NCBI RefSeq assembly: GCF_003573695.1
Contig: NC_039359.1
Coordinates: 120,287,849 to 120,351,848 of the forward strand
DNA from: Papaver somniferum
Taxonomy: Eukaryota > Streptophyta > Magnoliopsida > Ranunculales > Papaveraceae
Length of the DNA: 64,000 nt
Direction: 5' to 3'
Shown: piece by piece, positions 1 to 11,737 of the stretch
Layout: each line of letters opens with the position of its first letter
Numbering within the stretch: position 1 is the stretch's first letter
The notes under the pieces: model-generated
Seen by the model: only the letters and a program-made list of their open reading frames with translations
What the model was told of the DNA's origin: nothing
The model's database searches: none
Translations under genes and position numbers: made by a program

Positions 1-987
1 ATGCCGTAAACCATCTCGTCCGTCCAACTTTGCTAGCTTGGTCGGACAACCTAAGTTGAAAGCTAGACGACCAATGAAATATCTCGATGATCACCGTCCG
101 CCACTCTTCCACATGGAGTGATCGACCATGAGATGGCTCGCCCATGCGACCTCCGAACGATCATTCGAAGATGGCTGGACGTGATGTTGTTTTAAGACGC
201 TTAATCCGCGACTTATTCGGTTAAGCCTTAAAACAACGATGCTTCATACATATTGATCATATTCGATGCATTACATGCATAGAATATACACGATATTTTA
301 TAAATATCGATTTCTTAAATAACTTAGTTATTTAACTTAGCACCGTATGCTACTTTTAGTGGGTCCCACGATCCACTCATTCGAGACATCAAGCATGTCA
401 CAAACTGGGGGCTACTTACTGGGGTATTGGTCTGGCGGTTTACAGCGTGCAACACGCCATCACAAGAACGTGTCAGGAGGCATGGACGGTTAGCGATGAT
501 GGGAGAAGTGGGCAAAGACTGATCGTGTGGTACTAACACGACCCCACTATTCCATCACTCCACTTCCTCCACTTCCTACGAGAGACGAGGGTTGTGCTCA
601 ATGACTTGTATAAATAGGTTCTCCTCCCTATTTCCAAGACAGACAGAAATCAAGTGTTGATACAACGTATCCAGAAAACACCCAGAGCTGATTGCTTACA
701 TTATTGCAAGCCAGTTCGATATTCTGATACAAGTCATAAACAACCATCACCTTCACAATCTCAACACCTACTTCGCATTCCTCCCTAAGATCAACCCCAT
801 CTCCTCCACTTTGTGACCGAAGCAAGTCTGGAACGGCCATTTCTTGGTATAGGCCAGAATTGTATAGATTGATCTCTCGAATCAGAAAGCACTCCCGTAC
901 AGTGCATTTGTTTAGGGTTTAGATTCGTTTTTCATACACACACCCAAATTTACCAAAAACCGCAGAAACAGTTTTCACCCATAAACA
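1..987 (+). mobile_element. E1 (Tat-type Ty3/gypsy) 5' LTR, left part outside window
   Basis: This stretch is repeated, with scattered substitutions, at 42618-43578, where the full 3' LTR starts near 41049. Position 1 therefore falls about 1.57 kb inside the LTR and the left end of E1 is not in the window. The LTR ends in CA at 987 and is followed at once by a primer-binding site. A TATA box (TATAAATA) lies at 609-616. The short ORFs here are not conserved coding sequence. Confidence 0.9.
609..616 (+). promoter_or_regulatory. TATA box of E1 5' LTR
   Basis: TATAAATA at 609-616 is conserved in the 3' LTR (43217-43224) and at the equivalent place in the E3 and E4 LTRs. It lies about 370 bases before the LTR end, where a U3/R boundary is expected. 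The promoter role is inferred from position. Confidence 0.6.
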
Positions 988-988
988 A

Positions 989-1008
989 TTAGCGACCACA
1001 GTGGGAGA
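989..1008 (+). other. E1 primer-binding site
   Basis: Directly after the LTR end, the sequence TTAGCGACCACAGTGGGAGA matches the better preserved copy in E4 (TTGGCGACCATCG...). A site starting TGGCGACC is typical of Tat-lineage elements, usually assigned to tRNA-Arg. That assignment is family knowledge and was not tested here. One base of the TGG is mutated in E1. Confidence 0.7.
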
Positions 1009-1069
1009 TTAATCTCTCGGTTGTGAAGTCAATTTCTTCAATACACAATCCCATTTGGATGATTTCAAA

Positions 1070-2227
1070 ATGGTTGGTCTTAGGACTTCCCCAACAACTT
1101 CAGATCCCGGTCGGAGTTCCTCCAACGAAGATGCTCCTCTTTTCAACGGTATGTCTGACGGCGCGGCTGGAAGAATCCCTACATTGATCGAGTTGGCACG
1201 AGTGCAGGAGGTTCGCGCAAAGAACATGGACCTGATCAAAGAAGCAATAAACGACATACTCGATCTCCTCATCAATATGACATCAGATATGAGCGGTTTT
1301 CCTGTGACCGAGATTTCTACACTGGGGACTAATCCTTCCAACGATCCTCCTCAGGTCAATAGCTTCACTATGAACCAGAGGCCGGTGGATCAGGAAGCGG
1401 CTTCTCTAGTGGAAAGTTTATGCGAATTTTTACATCTTTCAAAGGACCAGCGGGCGGAGATGTTTGCTGCAATCAACCAGATAGCCTTAGACGTGCATTT
1501 AACTCCTTTGCGCCCAAAAACCTCAAAAACATCAGAGATGTCTATGAATAATGTTACATTTACATAAGAAGACATGATGGCAGAGGAAGGTCACAACCGG
1601 GCCCTACATGTTACTGCACGCATCAAGGACTCGGAGTTCAAGAGGGCTCTCATCGACACGGGAGCGTCTTCGAATATGATTACTCTCAAGACTCTCAAGA
1701 CAGCCAAGGTTCGCCCAGGAAAGATCTTATGGAGGCCTACCACGATGACAGACTTCGAAGGAAACCAAACCAACACATACGGGTATGTCAATTTGAATTT
1801 ATATGTAGGGCTCGTTCAGTCAAAGGTGAAATTTGAAGTAATAGAGAAGGACCCGGACTACCATATGATACTAGGGAGATCGTGGCTCCATGACAATAGG
1901 ATTGTCGCTTTGACGTATCACTAGTGCCTGAAGACTATGCTGAATGAAGAAGTCGTTCGTATTCCTGCATCGTTGTCTCCTTATGCACCGATATGTGAAG
2001 TGGAATTATTTGAACCAAGAGAAGCTCCGCGGGAAGAAGCAGACAAAGTTAATTGCATCCCACTCCCCACGTGGGCGTCAATCCAAGAGGAGGACCGAAT
2101 TGCATCATTGAGGGCTAAACACGATGCATCTTTGCCGACAAGGCGTTCCCACGTTCACACTAAGAGGGAGCGAACCTTTGTGGAAAGTCGTGATCAGAAA
2201 GGGAAAACCGTCTACCGATGCCGCTGT
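1070..2227 (+). pseudogene. E1 gag-pro ORF with the gag core missing, protease intact
   Basis: One reading frame starts at ATG 1070 (MVGLRT, as in E4) and is interrupted only by TAA at 1565-1567 and TAG at 1922-1924, where E4 has Glu and Gln. The N-terminal ~150 residues hold a helical segment (IPTLIELARVQEV...) and then jump to the region just before protease. The Retrotrans_gag core and Cys/His knuckle seen in E3 are absent. The aspartic protease follows, with catalytic Asp-Thr-Gly-Ala at 1655-1666 and the later YHMILGRSWLH motif. The same gag-core absence occurs in E4, so it is a shared state rather than a private deletion. Confidence 0.8.
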
Positions 2228-2236
2228 TAGCAATTA
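2228..2236 (+). other. Putative stop-codon readthrough site between gag-pro and pol (E1)
   Basis: An in-frame TAG is followed directly by CAATTA, and pol continues in the same frame. UAG-CAA-UUA is the tobamovirus leaky-stop context (consensus CAR-YYA). E4 has the same stop at the homologous position with the same six following bases. Use as a readthrough signal is inference. Confidence 0.6.
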
Positions 2237-2655
2237 GCAGGGGAGACTGTTACCCGGTCTCTCAGGCCAATGGAATGCTACAACAACGACGAGCCACAAG
2301 AAGAGATGCTGGATGCTCCACGACAACTGAAGGACGACACCAGCTCCACGACCGATGAGCTCGAAATCGTTAATATCGGGAATGAATAATCTCCCAGGCC
2401 TATCTCCATCAGCTCAACCTTGTCCACGGATGAAGACACGGAGCTCGTGCAACTTCTCAAAGAATACCAGGACATATTCGCTTGGACGTATGAAGAAATC
2501 CCCGGTCTAAACGAAAAATTGATCACCCATCATCTACATGTCATACCTGGATCCAAGACGATCAAGCAATCTCCGAGACAATTCAGGCACGAGGTAGAAG
2601 AGAAAATCAAGACTGAGATTCAGAAGCTTCTAGCTGCTGGCTTCATTAAGCCTAT
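2231..2655 (+). pseudogene. E1 pol, start of reverse transcriptase (left half)
   Basis: This continues the gag-pro frame. It has one stop, TAA at 2387-2389, then an open stretch with LLKEYQDIFAW, HHLHVIPGSK and the AAGFIKPI motif that begins the Ty3/gypsy RT. It is cut after AAGFIKPI by insertion of E2. The missing continuation resumes at 38384, on the other side of the 35.7-kb insert, and the target CCTAT is duplicated at both junctions. Confidence 0.85.
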
Positions 2656-4641
2656 TGAAAAATAGGGGGTCTAACAACACCACCCAATATTTCGCTTAGC
2701 AATCTGTATGGACTAACTCCGAAATACTTTGCTAGAGAATCAACTAGACATTCAGACTCAATCTATATAAAAGTATCTCAAGGAGTTAATATCTCTCTCT
2801 TGATTTGATTTTTACTCAAGCTAAAAACAATAGCGAGTCTTTATCAAATACAAGAAATACTTGGACGGTACCAAAGACCAATGTCCAAGGATCAATCAAC
2901 TACAATCAATAACCAAAGGTTGGATTAGAGAAGTTGATGATCTTAACGCACAACCTGTATTATTTCAGTTACATAAAATATAATGCGGAAAAGAAATAAC
3001 ACAGACACCAGAAATTTTGTTAACAAGGAAACCGCAAATGCAGAAAAACCCCGGGACATAATCCAGATTGAATACACACTGTATTAATCCGCTACAGACA
3101 CTAGCCTACTGCAAACTAACTTCGGATTGGACTATAGTTGAACCCCAATTAGTCTCCCACCGATCCAAGGTACAGTTGTACTCCTATGCCTCTGATCCCA
3201 GCAGGATACTACGCACTTAATTCCCTTAGCTGATCTCACCCACAACCAAGAGTTGTTGTAACCCAAAATCACAGACTTGATAATAAACAGATCTATCTCA
3301 CACAGAAAAGTCTATAAAAGGATAAATATGTCTCCTATAGATAAACCCTAGGTTTTGTTCCGTCTTTTGATATAAAATCAAGGTGAACATGAACCAATTG
3401 ATAATCCGGTCTTATATTCCCGAAGAACAACCTAGATTAATCAATCACCTCTCTACAATCCTTCCTGACTACACAAGCGGATTGTCGAGGAATCACAAAC
3501 AGTGAGACGAACATGTTTGTGACTTCTTTATCTTACCTATCGGAGAACTCTCACGATCTCAAGCCAATCAATCGATTGTACTCGTACGATAGAAGATGAA
3601 AGATCAGATCACACAACTACGATAAAGTAGTATCGGTCTGGCTTCACAATCCCAATGAAGTCTTTATGTCGTTAACCTGATTTTAGAGAAGAAAATCAAA
3701 GGTTAATGGAGATCGACTCTAGCGGGCGCACTAGTAGCACAAAGACGCGTGGGGATTAGTTTTGCACAATGCTAGATGCCTCCTTTATATAGCTTTCAAA
3801 TCAGGATTTTGCCTTAGTTACAAAGCAATCCTTATTCACCGTTAGATGAAAACCTGATTTAGATTCAAGCTAATATTTCTCAACCGTTAGATCGAAAACT
3901 AGCTTGTCACACACACTTGGGTAGGCGTTTAATGGGTTCGTGAAAACCATCCCCAAACGTGTACATGTATATTGGTTCAACATAGTAACCCAAAAGGTTA
4001 ACCATATGAGCATTTCATATTAACCTTGTTATTCTTCACCATAACTAGTTCAATTGACTCAAATGAACTAGTTAAAGAGTTGTTCAATTGCTATGAGATC
4101 TTATGTAACTACACAAGACACAATTGAAACAAAGATGATTCGATTCAATTGAATCGGCTCATGAACATTATAGCCACGGTTTGCATAAAGCATTCCTTAG
4201 TAATTTAATGTTTCATGTTTGTAGATGGTGGATTTTCGACAAAGGCTAAATTCGTAAACTCATAATTATACGAAGCTCTGATTCAGCAATCAGACGTGAC
4301 TATCGAGACACGGGTCTCTCATCGAACTCTCAACGGAGAGTACTTTCTCTCAGAGTACATGTAGATATGTAGTCTCACGACTGGACAACGGCATATCTCA
4401 TGAATACTGAATACTTTCAGTGACTATTTCTATATAGCATCACGAGATAGACAGCTCCTAGACAGCTTGCTCTACTAGTATAGAGCGATAACGTCTTCAG
4501 GAACAAACAACAAGTTTACCCTGACTATATAAAGGATATGACTTACCGGCAAGCTCGTATCAGGATAATTAATACTCCTAGATAGCTTGCTCTGCTAGTA
4601 TAGAGCCACAAAGTTAATTATTCCTAATTACAATCGCTCTT

Positions 4642-4972
4642 ATTCCATGGTCGAATCCACGACTGGTCCCATGGAATGAAAATAACAATTCTTCAGATTC
4701 TATGATCGAATCCACAGCTTGATCTCATAGAATAGCAATAACTATATTATCTCATTACTCCGATTTCATGATCGAATCCACAACTGGTCTCATAAATGGT
4801 AATAGATAAACCTTAATTACTCCGATTCTATGGTCGAATCTACGATCCCATGGAATAGTAATGCTCACTTTATTATTCTGAATTCGTAGTCGAATCCTCA
4901 GTTGATCCTATGAATTAATAATAAACATCTTATTACTCAGTTTTGTGAATTATTCTCCACTGAATTCCACAA
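4642..4972 (+). repeat. Array of six small imperfect hairpins in E3 5' LTR
   Basis: Units of about 32-37 bases lie at 4642-4677, 4697-4733, 4763-4797, 4825-4856, 4881-4916 and, more diverged, 4943-4972. The first five share a loop around TCGAATC. Each stem is self-complementary, but stem sequence differs between units: ATTCCATGG/CCATGGAAT, ATTCTATGA/TCATAGAAT, AATTCGTAG/CTATGAATT. Paired changes suggest the structure is kept. E4 has the same array at 25285-25615. Confidence 0.8.
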
Positions 4973-5018
4973 TTAGTAATAAATAATCAACAACCGGGCG
5001 TCTGAGCTACCTCTAAGT

Positions 5019-5122
5019 AAGCCTCGATTCAAATGGTGAAGGTGTATTCAACGATGATACAATAACATTCAAGCCTCGATTCAAATGGTGAAGGTGTATT
5101 CAACGATGATACAATAACATTC
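5019..5122 (+). repeat. Perfect 52-bp tandem duplication
   Basis: 5019-5070 is repeated exactly at 5071-5122. The E4 LTR has a single copy at the corresponding place (about 25662-25716), so the duplication is young and private to this LTR. Confidence 0.9.
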
Positions 5123-5211
5123 ACCGCACGAACGAGTATTTCAAAAATACAACGAAACGATGAACCTATGCAAAATAGAGAAGAAAATAATAAATAATTA
5201 AAAATATTGAC

Positions 5212-6230
5212 AAGGGTGGGAGCACGGACACACGACCGACTGACCGTGTCGTGGTCAATCCCACGCCAGTTTTATATTTTTAATGCATTTTTATTATTTT
5301 CCATGATTTGATGAAAATTCTCTCATTTTATCAAATCTCCTTCGTCTTGAGGAAACTCCTCGGTTTCATGGTACTTCCATAAATCCATAAAAAATAATAT
5401 AAAATTAAGGAAAGGAGCGTGGGGCGTGACCATTGGCCAACTGGGCATGCCTTGGTCCCAACCAGCCCCACACCCACGGTTTCTTATTATTTTATTATTA
5501 TTATTATTTCTCTAATTTCATGAAAAAACTCCTTGATTTCATGGTATTTTTGCACAAATCATCAAATAATAATAAAATAAAATTAATTATGAAAACTTGT
5601 GGGACCGGGCTTTGGCCGGCCGGTGATGCCCTATCCGGTCCCACACGCCCCTTTGTTTTATTATTTAATTATTATTTTTCCTTGAATTCATCAAATTCCT
5701 TGATTTCATGGTATTTCTCTCAAATTAGGAAAATTCCCTCAAATCATCAAAATACTTAAAAATATTAAAAAAAAATAGGGAAACTCGTGGGACCGGGCCC
5801 TAGCCGGCCGGCCATGCCTTCCACTGTCCCACACGCCCTTGTCTTATTATTTTAATATTTTTTGCTTCCTTGAACTCATGAAAACTCCTTCAATTCATGA
5901 AAACTCCCTAAATTCATCAAATTTCTTAAAATTCATGAATTTTCATAAAATCATTATAAAATTAGGGACACTCGTGGGACCGGGCCCTAGCCGGCCGTCC
6001 ATGCCTTCCACGGTCCCACACGCCCTTGTTTTATTATTTTAATATTTTTTGCTTCCTTGAACTCATGAAAACTCCTTCAATTCATGGAAACTCCCAAAAT
6101 TCATCAAATTTCTCAAAATTCATGAATTTTTCATAGAATCATCAAAATATTATAAAATTAAGGAAAAGGCACCACGGGACCGTGGTCATGACTGGCCGAC
6201 CATGCCTTGACCACGGCGGTTCCACGCCTC
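5212..6230 (+). repeat. Tandem GC-rich stem units in E3 LTR
   Basis: Six units spaced about 180-210 bases start near 5212, 5418, 5600, 5788, 5974 and 6172. Each has a GC-rich block bounded by inverted repeats, best seen as GTGGGACCG...CGGTCCCAC around GGCCGGCC, separated by AT-rich spacers with CTTGAACTCATGAAAACTCC-like text. E4 has the same array at about 25803-26815. Confidence 0.8.
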
Positions 6231-7528
6231 CTCATTCCTTATTTGGTAATTATTTTTCATCATCTCATGGTGTTTTCCTCAGTTTCGTCGAAACCCTAAT
6301 TTTGGCATATTTTCTCGAATGGATGCTCAATTGCACGCCAGAAAATATCAAAATTCTCAGGACTGAGACCCGGCCGCCTTGGGGACACGAGTACGCTATC
6401 TTGACCGACCAAGATTGGCTCTTTGGCTCACGGAAGCCGGTCCCATCAATTTTCACAAGTTTTGACCTAATTTGCGCAATTGCTCGTATTAGGTCCAAAA
6501 CTCTCCCAAACACTTTGGATTTTTATGAAGTGATCGTCAGGCGGTCACGAGACAAACCAGGTCCGGTTTCATGACTCCATGGTCGGTCCCTCGCCTCGTC
6601 ATAATTAATTAGGTTTTCTCACCTAAGGCTCAGACGAGCATTTTCGAATAAATGATTAAACCAGCATTTAATCATTCTTTCACCAACAAATCGTCAACTC
6701 TTCAGGAGTTCTTCGTATTTGCTCACGTGAGCATATGGACACTACATGGTTGATCCACGGTCCCATGTAATCGCTCCCTCCTTCGTCCCATGGATGAAAT
6801 TCTGACGAACCATGAATTGATCTTCAATTGATCAAATTAGGGTTTCTGAATCCAAGGATCATCATTCCAGATTCTGACCTTAATAATTTTATGACGACCT
6901 CATGGTCATTAATTTTATTAATTATGCTCGGTTCAACGACCAGTATTCTAATTAATATTTTTGGTACGCTGCCAATAATCCATCATACGAGCAAGACATG
7001 CTCAGACGATCAAATATTCAACAATTCATCACATGAGCAACACTTGCTCAGATGATAAATATTTGTTCAAACCAAGGAATATTGGTTCAATAATCAATAT
7101 TCAACGATCCACCGAATGAGCAATACTTGCTCACTTCATCGTAAGAACTATACCTCTGTCTCATGACATGTTCAATTCACGAGTTTCAGAACATCATGTT
7201 CAACTCAACGACTACATGGACTCATCATCCCATCAAACCACGAAGTCATCAATTGACTAACAAACCACGAGACGTCAATCGTGTCACTTGTGGGGGATAT
7301 CACTTAGGGTTTTGGTCTGGCGGTCTACGGCACGTATGTTCAAACACACGATGGAATGTGAGCAAGTCGTGCAATCAGTTGAAGGAATTCACTCCCCACG
7401 TTGGGTGTAAAATCTACCAAGTCTCCACACGTTGAGCAACTGGTTTCAAACACGATCTCCACTTCCCCACTCCTTGATTCCATCAACTGTCATACTTCAT
7501 GGAATCATGGTGTCTACAATTCCATCAA

Positions 7529-7536
7529 TATAAATA
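7529..7536 (+). promoter_or_regulatory. TATA box of E3 5' LTR
   Basis: TATAAATA, conserved at 28106-28113 in E4, about 420 bases before the LTR end. This is the probable core promoter for the genomic RNA. Confidence 0.55.
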
Positions 7537-8012
7537 AGTCTCTGAATCATGATTGAATCATCATCAGTATCATCAATCTCACGTCTCATCGACAACACGA
7601 GATCATCAACTCATCAATTGAGCAACTACTCTCAACTGAGCAATTTCAATCACTCAGAGCTTATCGTATTCAGAATTCACACACCCACAATCTTTGATTA
7701 CCATTGATTCCACACATTTCTCAGCTTCCCTCCTACAGATCAACCCATCGTCTCTTGTGACCGAACTTACTCTAGAACGGTCATTGTCTTGATTTAGACT
7801 GGAGTACTACATATTGATCTCTCGAATCTAAAGCACCCCCTTTGCAGCGGCGCATTTGTGTGAGGTTTAACATTTCGCTCGGTTCGAGGAGTCTCCTCCG
7901 TACGGTCGTCTCCTCAATTCCTTAAAAACCAGCAAATCGTTTTTCCCCATCTACAGATTGGAGACCATAATGGGAGATCGTTCTCTCGGTTGCAATCTCA
8001 AAATTTCACAAG

Positions 8013-9180
8013 ATGGTTGATCTCAGGTCAGGTTCAGTTACGAATCCTAACACAAACCGTTCTAGCACTAGCAACAACAACAATCAGAATATCCCGGAGA
8101 CAATTCCGACCTCGTGGGGACACTACTCCTCCTCACGCCTAAGGTCATCCACTGTCCGGACGACACCCTGAAGAAGTCAGAGGAGATCCACCGCCTATCA
8201 CTGCTGATCTTAGCAAAGCGCAGGAGACTCTTGCAAAGAACCAGACTGACATGGATGCTACACAGAAGGAGCTGTGTAATTATCTCAAAACTCTTACTGA
8301 CAAGATGTTAGAGAAGACTCAAGAGAAGGCAAAGGATAAGAAGAAATCCTCGGACGACGGTCCTGAATTAATTCCAATCCATACAGTAGAAGACGACGAA
8401 GTCCACAAAACTGCTGCAGACAACTCCTCAGCGAAGGGATCACCGAATTTCATCACTCGCGAGTATATGGAGCACCTCTTAGAGAACCATGTAAAAGGCA
8501 AGCCATCGCATGACCATCGTCATCAACCTCCTTATCCTGCCGCTACGCAGAGGATTCCACTCCCCAAAGGTTACGTTTCTCCAACTTTCACCTTGTATGA
8601 TGGAACTGGCAAAGCTCGGGAACATGTCTCTCGTTTTCTCGAAGCCTTGGGAGAACATGAACATAATCATGTCGTTCGTCTCAAGGAATTCTTAAAATCT
8701 CTGAAAGGCAGGGAATACACCTGGTATAACAGCATCACACCAGGGACCATCAACAATTGGGAAGAAATGGTTAACGCATTTTATAGGAAATACTTCTCCG
8801 TGCCAGAAAAAGTCACCCTCTCCGACCTTGGAAGAATGTTTCAGAGGGTCGGTGAAAATCCCAATGATTATGTGAAAAGGTTCAGAGTCCAAGCCCTGGA
8901 TTGTCATGACCCAAACGTCACGGAGCAACAACTGGTGGACTTGTGCATCAATGGCATGCTCCCGGTCTACATGGCCTTGCTAGAAAACCTTCGATTCCAT
9001 ACTTTCTCAGATCTTCACGAAGCTGCGAAGAGGTCGGCAACCACTGCACCCGCTCTTTTGGAAAGAGGAAAGTCTACAAAGACTGAAGATTCAAAAGACA
9101 CTCGAGGAAGCAGGCGTCTGATCAACAAGCAGTATAACCTGCAACCTTCAACAAATGTTGTCGCGGAAGGGAGTAAGTGA
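8013..9180 (+). pseudogene. E3 gag (Retrotrans_gag type)
   Basis: The ATG at 8013 (MVDLRSG) begins 57 bases after the LTR. A frameshift near 8109 and a TAA near 8140 break the N-terminus. From 8251 the frame is open for 309 codons. It shows a Lys/Glu-rich helix, then the capsid-like core: PTFTLYDGTGKAREH, WYNSI, VTLSDLGRMFQ, NPNDYVKRFR. It ends at TGA 9178-9180, after which the same frame continues. This core is what E1 and E4 lack. It would form the particle that packages element RNA. Confidence 0.85.
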
Positions 9181-10080
9181 AAAGCAGAACGAAAACACAA
9201 GCAGACTTCCTCCACCCCTTCAAAGACACACAAGAAGGAGAATTCGAAAATCCCTCCTCAGCATACTGAAGATCCAAAAGCACCTGATTTTCCCTATTCA
9301 ATGAAAGAAGTTAATGAACTACTCGATACCTGGATTCAAGACGGCGCAATCAAATTGCCTTATGTCAAGAAGGAACCAACTGAAGAGGCCATGGAAAATC
9401 CTCGGTATTGTCGCTTCCATAGATACGTCAGCCATCCCACGAGTGATTGCAAAATTTTGAAGCGCATATTCAAAGAAAAGGTCGAATCAGGAAAGCTCAA
9501 CCTGGGGACTGAGGGGGTGCACAAAAACACCCTCCCAGTCAGAACTTTTACCATCTCCGAACCTCATGTCAAGGAAACGGTCCAATCTCTGATCGAATAT
9601 GTCTGCGATCTGTTGTATCTTTCGAAATCTCAAAGGAAAGACATGTTTGCTGCACTGAACCACATCGTGTCTGGAAGACGTCCGCTGATCCAAGAGACTA
9701 TCACCGGACCTTCAGCCACTGACATAGAAATGTATGACTGGGGACTGCTCACCACAGTGCACATTAAAGGAAATGAGTTCAAGAGGGAGTTCATTGATGT
9801 TGGTACCGTCGTCAACATCATCCCTTTGAAAACTCTCGGAGCTGATGGTATTACTCGACGGTAAGACACCCACGCTCCCATAGAAATCAGGGACCACGAA
9901 GGAATATCCAGAAACGCATACGTCTTCATCACTCTCAAAGTTACGGAAAGATCGATCTGCATTGAGGCCAAGTTTTTCCTAATCCTGGAAGACCCTGAAT
10001 ACGACATGGTCCTTGGGAGAACTTGGATTCATGCTGAAAGGACAACGATTCCTTCAACACATCCTGTCATCGACAAGGAT
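9181..10080 (+). pseudogene. E3 gag tail and aspartic protease remnant
   Basis: In frame with gag after the TGA at 9178-9180. The segment YCRFHRYVSHPTSDC resembles the Cys/His region at the end of Tat gag. The next part matches the pre-protease segment of E1 and E4. The protease active site reads Asp-Val-Gly (9795-9803) instead of Asp-Thr-Gly, and a TAA interrupts at 9862-9864. The later motif YDMVLGRTWIH (9990-10032) is preserved. The protease is very probably inactive. Confidence 0.75.
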
Positions 10081-10380
10081 TCCGAGTCGGAAGACGAAGC
10101 AGAGGATGCACCACCGTTTGAGCATCTGGAAGAAGTAAAAACTCTGATGGGACTTACACAGGAACTTGGAGATAATCCGCACACCTTTGTCAGAAGATTT
10201 CGAGCTCAGGCAAGTCTTATTCCTCCTCTTGCTCCAATATTACCAATGTTCAAATACGCTACTATGGTCCAAGGAATTCTCCCCATGAATAATTTAGCAG
10301 TCATCAAAAGCTACGAGTGGGTAACTTCACCTCAGCAATATTACACTCAATGGTTGGGTTCAGAACTTCTTCAAATCTGA
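10081..10380 (+). pseudogene. Second, divergent gag-like fragment in E3
   Basis: After the protease the frame runs into an acidic stretch, then GLTQELGDNPHTFVRRFRAQ, which resembles the gag motif ENPNDYVKRFRVQ at about 8860-8895. This is the point where reverse transcriptase should begin. It looks like a rearrangement that replaced pol by a gag piece. Identity is moderate and judged by eye. Confidence 0.45.
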
Positions 10381-10383
10381 CAC

Positions 10384-10740
10384 TCCATCGAGAGGTTTAT
10401 TACTGAAGACTTGGCTAAGCATGATCAACACTATGCTGGATACTCTCTTCCGCGCGAGTGTCCATACGGGCCACAATCGAGGAATTCCATCAAACAGGGA
10501 ATTCTGAATCAGCGGAAGATATTCAAGGCACGATTGACCAAGCCTAACAAGTTTCATGAAGGGGACCTGGTTCTCAAAGCAGTTCAGCGCGGTCTTCATT
10601 CTACAAGGAACTCCAATTGGGAAGGACCATTCATGGTCGCTGAATCCGTGGCCGGAGGATACTACAAATTGACCAACACAGATGGCAGAACCCTACCAGT
10701 AATTCACTAAAATTGGCTCAAGGCGTTTATCTGAAATTAT
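10384..10740 (+). pseudogene. E3 integrase C-terminus (only remnant of pol)
   Basis: Translation gives NKFHEGDLVLKAVQ, WEGPFMVAE, GGYYKLTNTDG and NWLKAF. These match the end of the E4 pol (FQVGDLVLKTA, WEGPYVVIKA, SGYYKILAINGG, KWLKAYYA). No integrase catalytic core, RNase H or RT lies upstream, so about 3 kb of pol is missing relative to E4. Confidence 0.8.
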
Positions 10741-11004
10741 TGGACATTTAAGGTATTGGGCGTTTGAAGCACTCATGGTGTTGGGATTTAACATTTAGGA
10801 TTTTCTTTCATTTGTATTTCAATTCCTCCAAAACATTTGCAATACTTGCAATCAGTATTTGAATTCAGCAATTTATCAAAATTCAGTTCATATTTCGTAA
10901 AAGAATATCTCTATCAAATCTACAAGAAAATCCTCAACCATCAGTCAATCCAGAACCATCTAAATATCAAAAACCCAAGTATAAACCTCACATCTCTCAG
11001 AATT

Positions 11005-11737
11005 TCAGAAGTTCAAGAGATCAGCAAGAAAAGGCTTTTTCTCATCAGCATCCTTCAAGATTTGCAAAGCCGCCCTCTCCTTGTTCAACTCCTCGGTCAG
11101 CTTGGCAATCTTGTCCTCCTTCTCCTTCACAGCATCGTTTGGAAAGGGTATGTTCTTCTCACATGAATCCTTGATAACGTTTATTTGCTTACGAAGCCAT
11201 TTCACGTTGAGGCCAAGCCTTTCTGAATTCTCCAAGTTAAACTCCCAATCAAAGAGTACATCTGGAGTCATGGCATATCACTCACAACACGCAAGATAAC
11301 GCCTACTTGCATGATTAAAGCATAAGCACGCCCAGGGTTCCTGTCAACGATCATATGACCGAACTTCTTCCATATCGTCTCATACAAGCGTGCATATCCA
11401 ATGGGAACGCTGAATACACCGATCAGTTCATGATACGGGAGTGAAGTGTTAAAGGGAGGATCAAAAGCGACCCATGCAGTTGGATATTCATACACTATTA
11501 TATGGTTCTCGGTCACTGGAGTGGCTCCCACGACTAAAGCAACAGTTCCTTCAGTATTCTCCGCTGCTATCTCGGTTTCTTCTATCACTGAGGCAACAAC
11601 CATCTGGGTTTCCATAACAGCAGTAGCGACCTTCTCATGGCCTTGAAATGCAGGGATGGTTGTCTCTTCATCATAACTCCGGAATGGTTAGAGTTATCAT
11701 CGTTGGCTCCAGTATCCTCAACTTCGGTATTTAGCAC
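11005..11737 (-). pseudogene. E3 antisense gene, last exon (PEARLI 4-like module)
   Basis: Encoded opposite to the element. The exon starts after a plausible acceptor (TTAG at 11738-11741), reads VLNTEVEDTGAND, shifts frame near 11665, continues through YEYPTAWVAF and ARLYETIWKKFGHM, shifts again near 11270, and ends with NVKWLRKQIN and a Lys/Glu-rich coiled coil (stop at 11005). It is homologous to the E4 exon at 33665-34338. The KYGHIA...FNVSWLRRRLE pattern of the E4 copy recalls the C-terminal region of plant phospholipase-like PEARLI 4 proteins. That family call is from memory and uncertain. Confidence 0.6.

Larger units (their letters stand above)
4220..7955 (+). mobile_element. E3 5' LTR (3.74 kb)
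   Basis: TG...CA ended and nearly colinear with the E4 5' LTR (24863-28513). The E3 3' LTR (16069-18012) lacks the segment corresponding to about 4763-6527. It contains a hairpin array, a 52-bp duplication, an array of GC-rich stems and a TATA box at 7529-7536. The short ORFs here recur in all four E3/E4 LTRs only because the LTRs are young copies. Confidence 0.88.

Noticed and set aside
6182..6574. 130-codon plus-strand ORF in the E3 LTR
   Set aside because: It lies in the U3 region, is not open at the homologous place in E4 and has no domain. Chance frame.
6828..7055. 75-codon ORF found in all four E3/E4 LTRs (also 16911, 27408, 37226)
   Set aside because: Its recurrence is explained by LTR duplication. 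Differences among copies do not favour silent positions and lengths vary.
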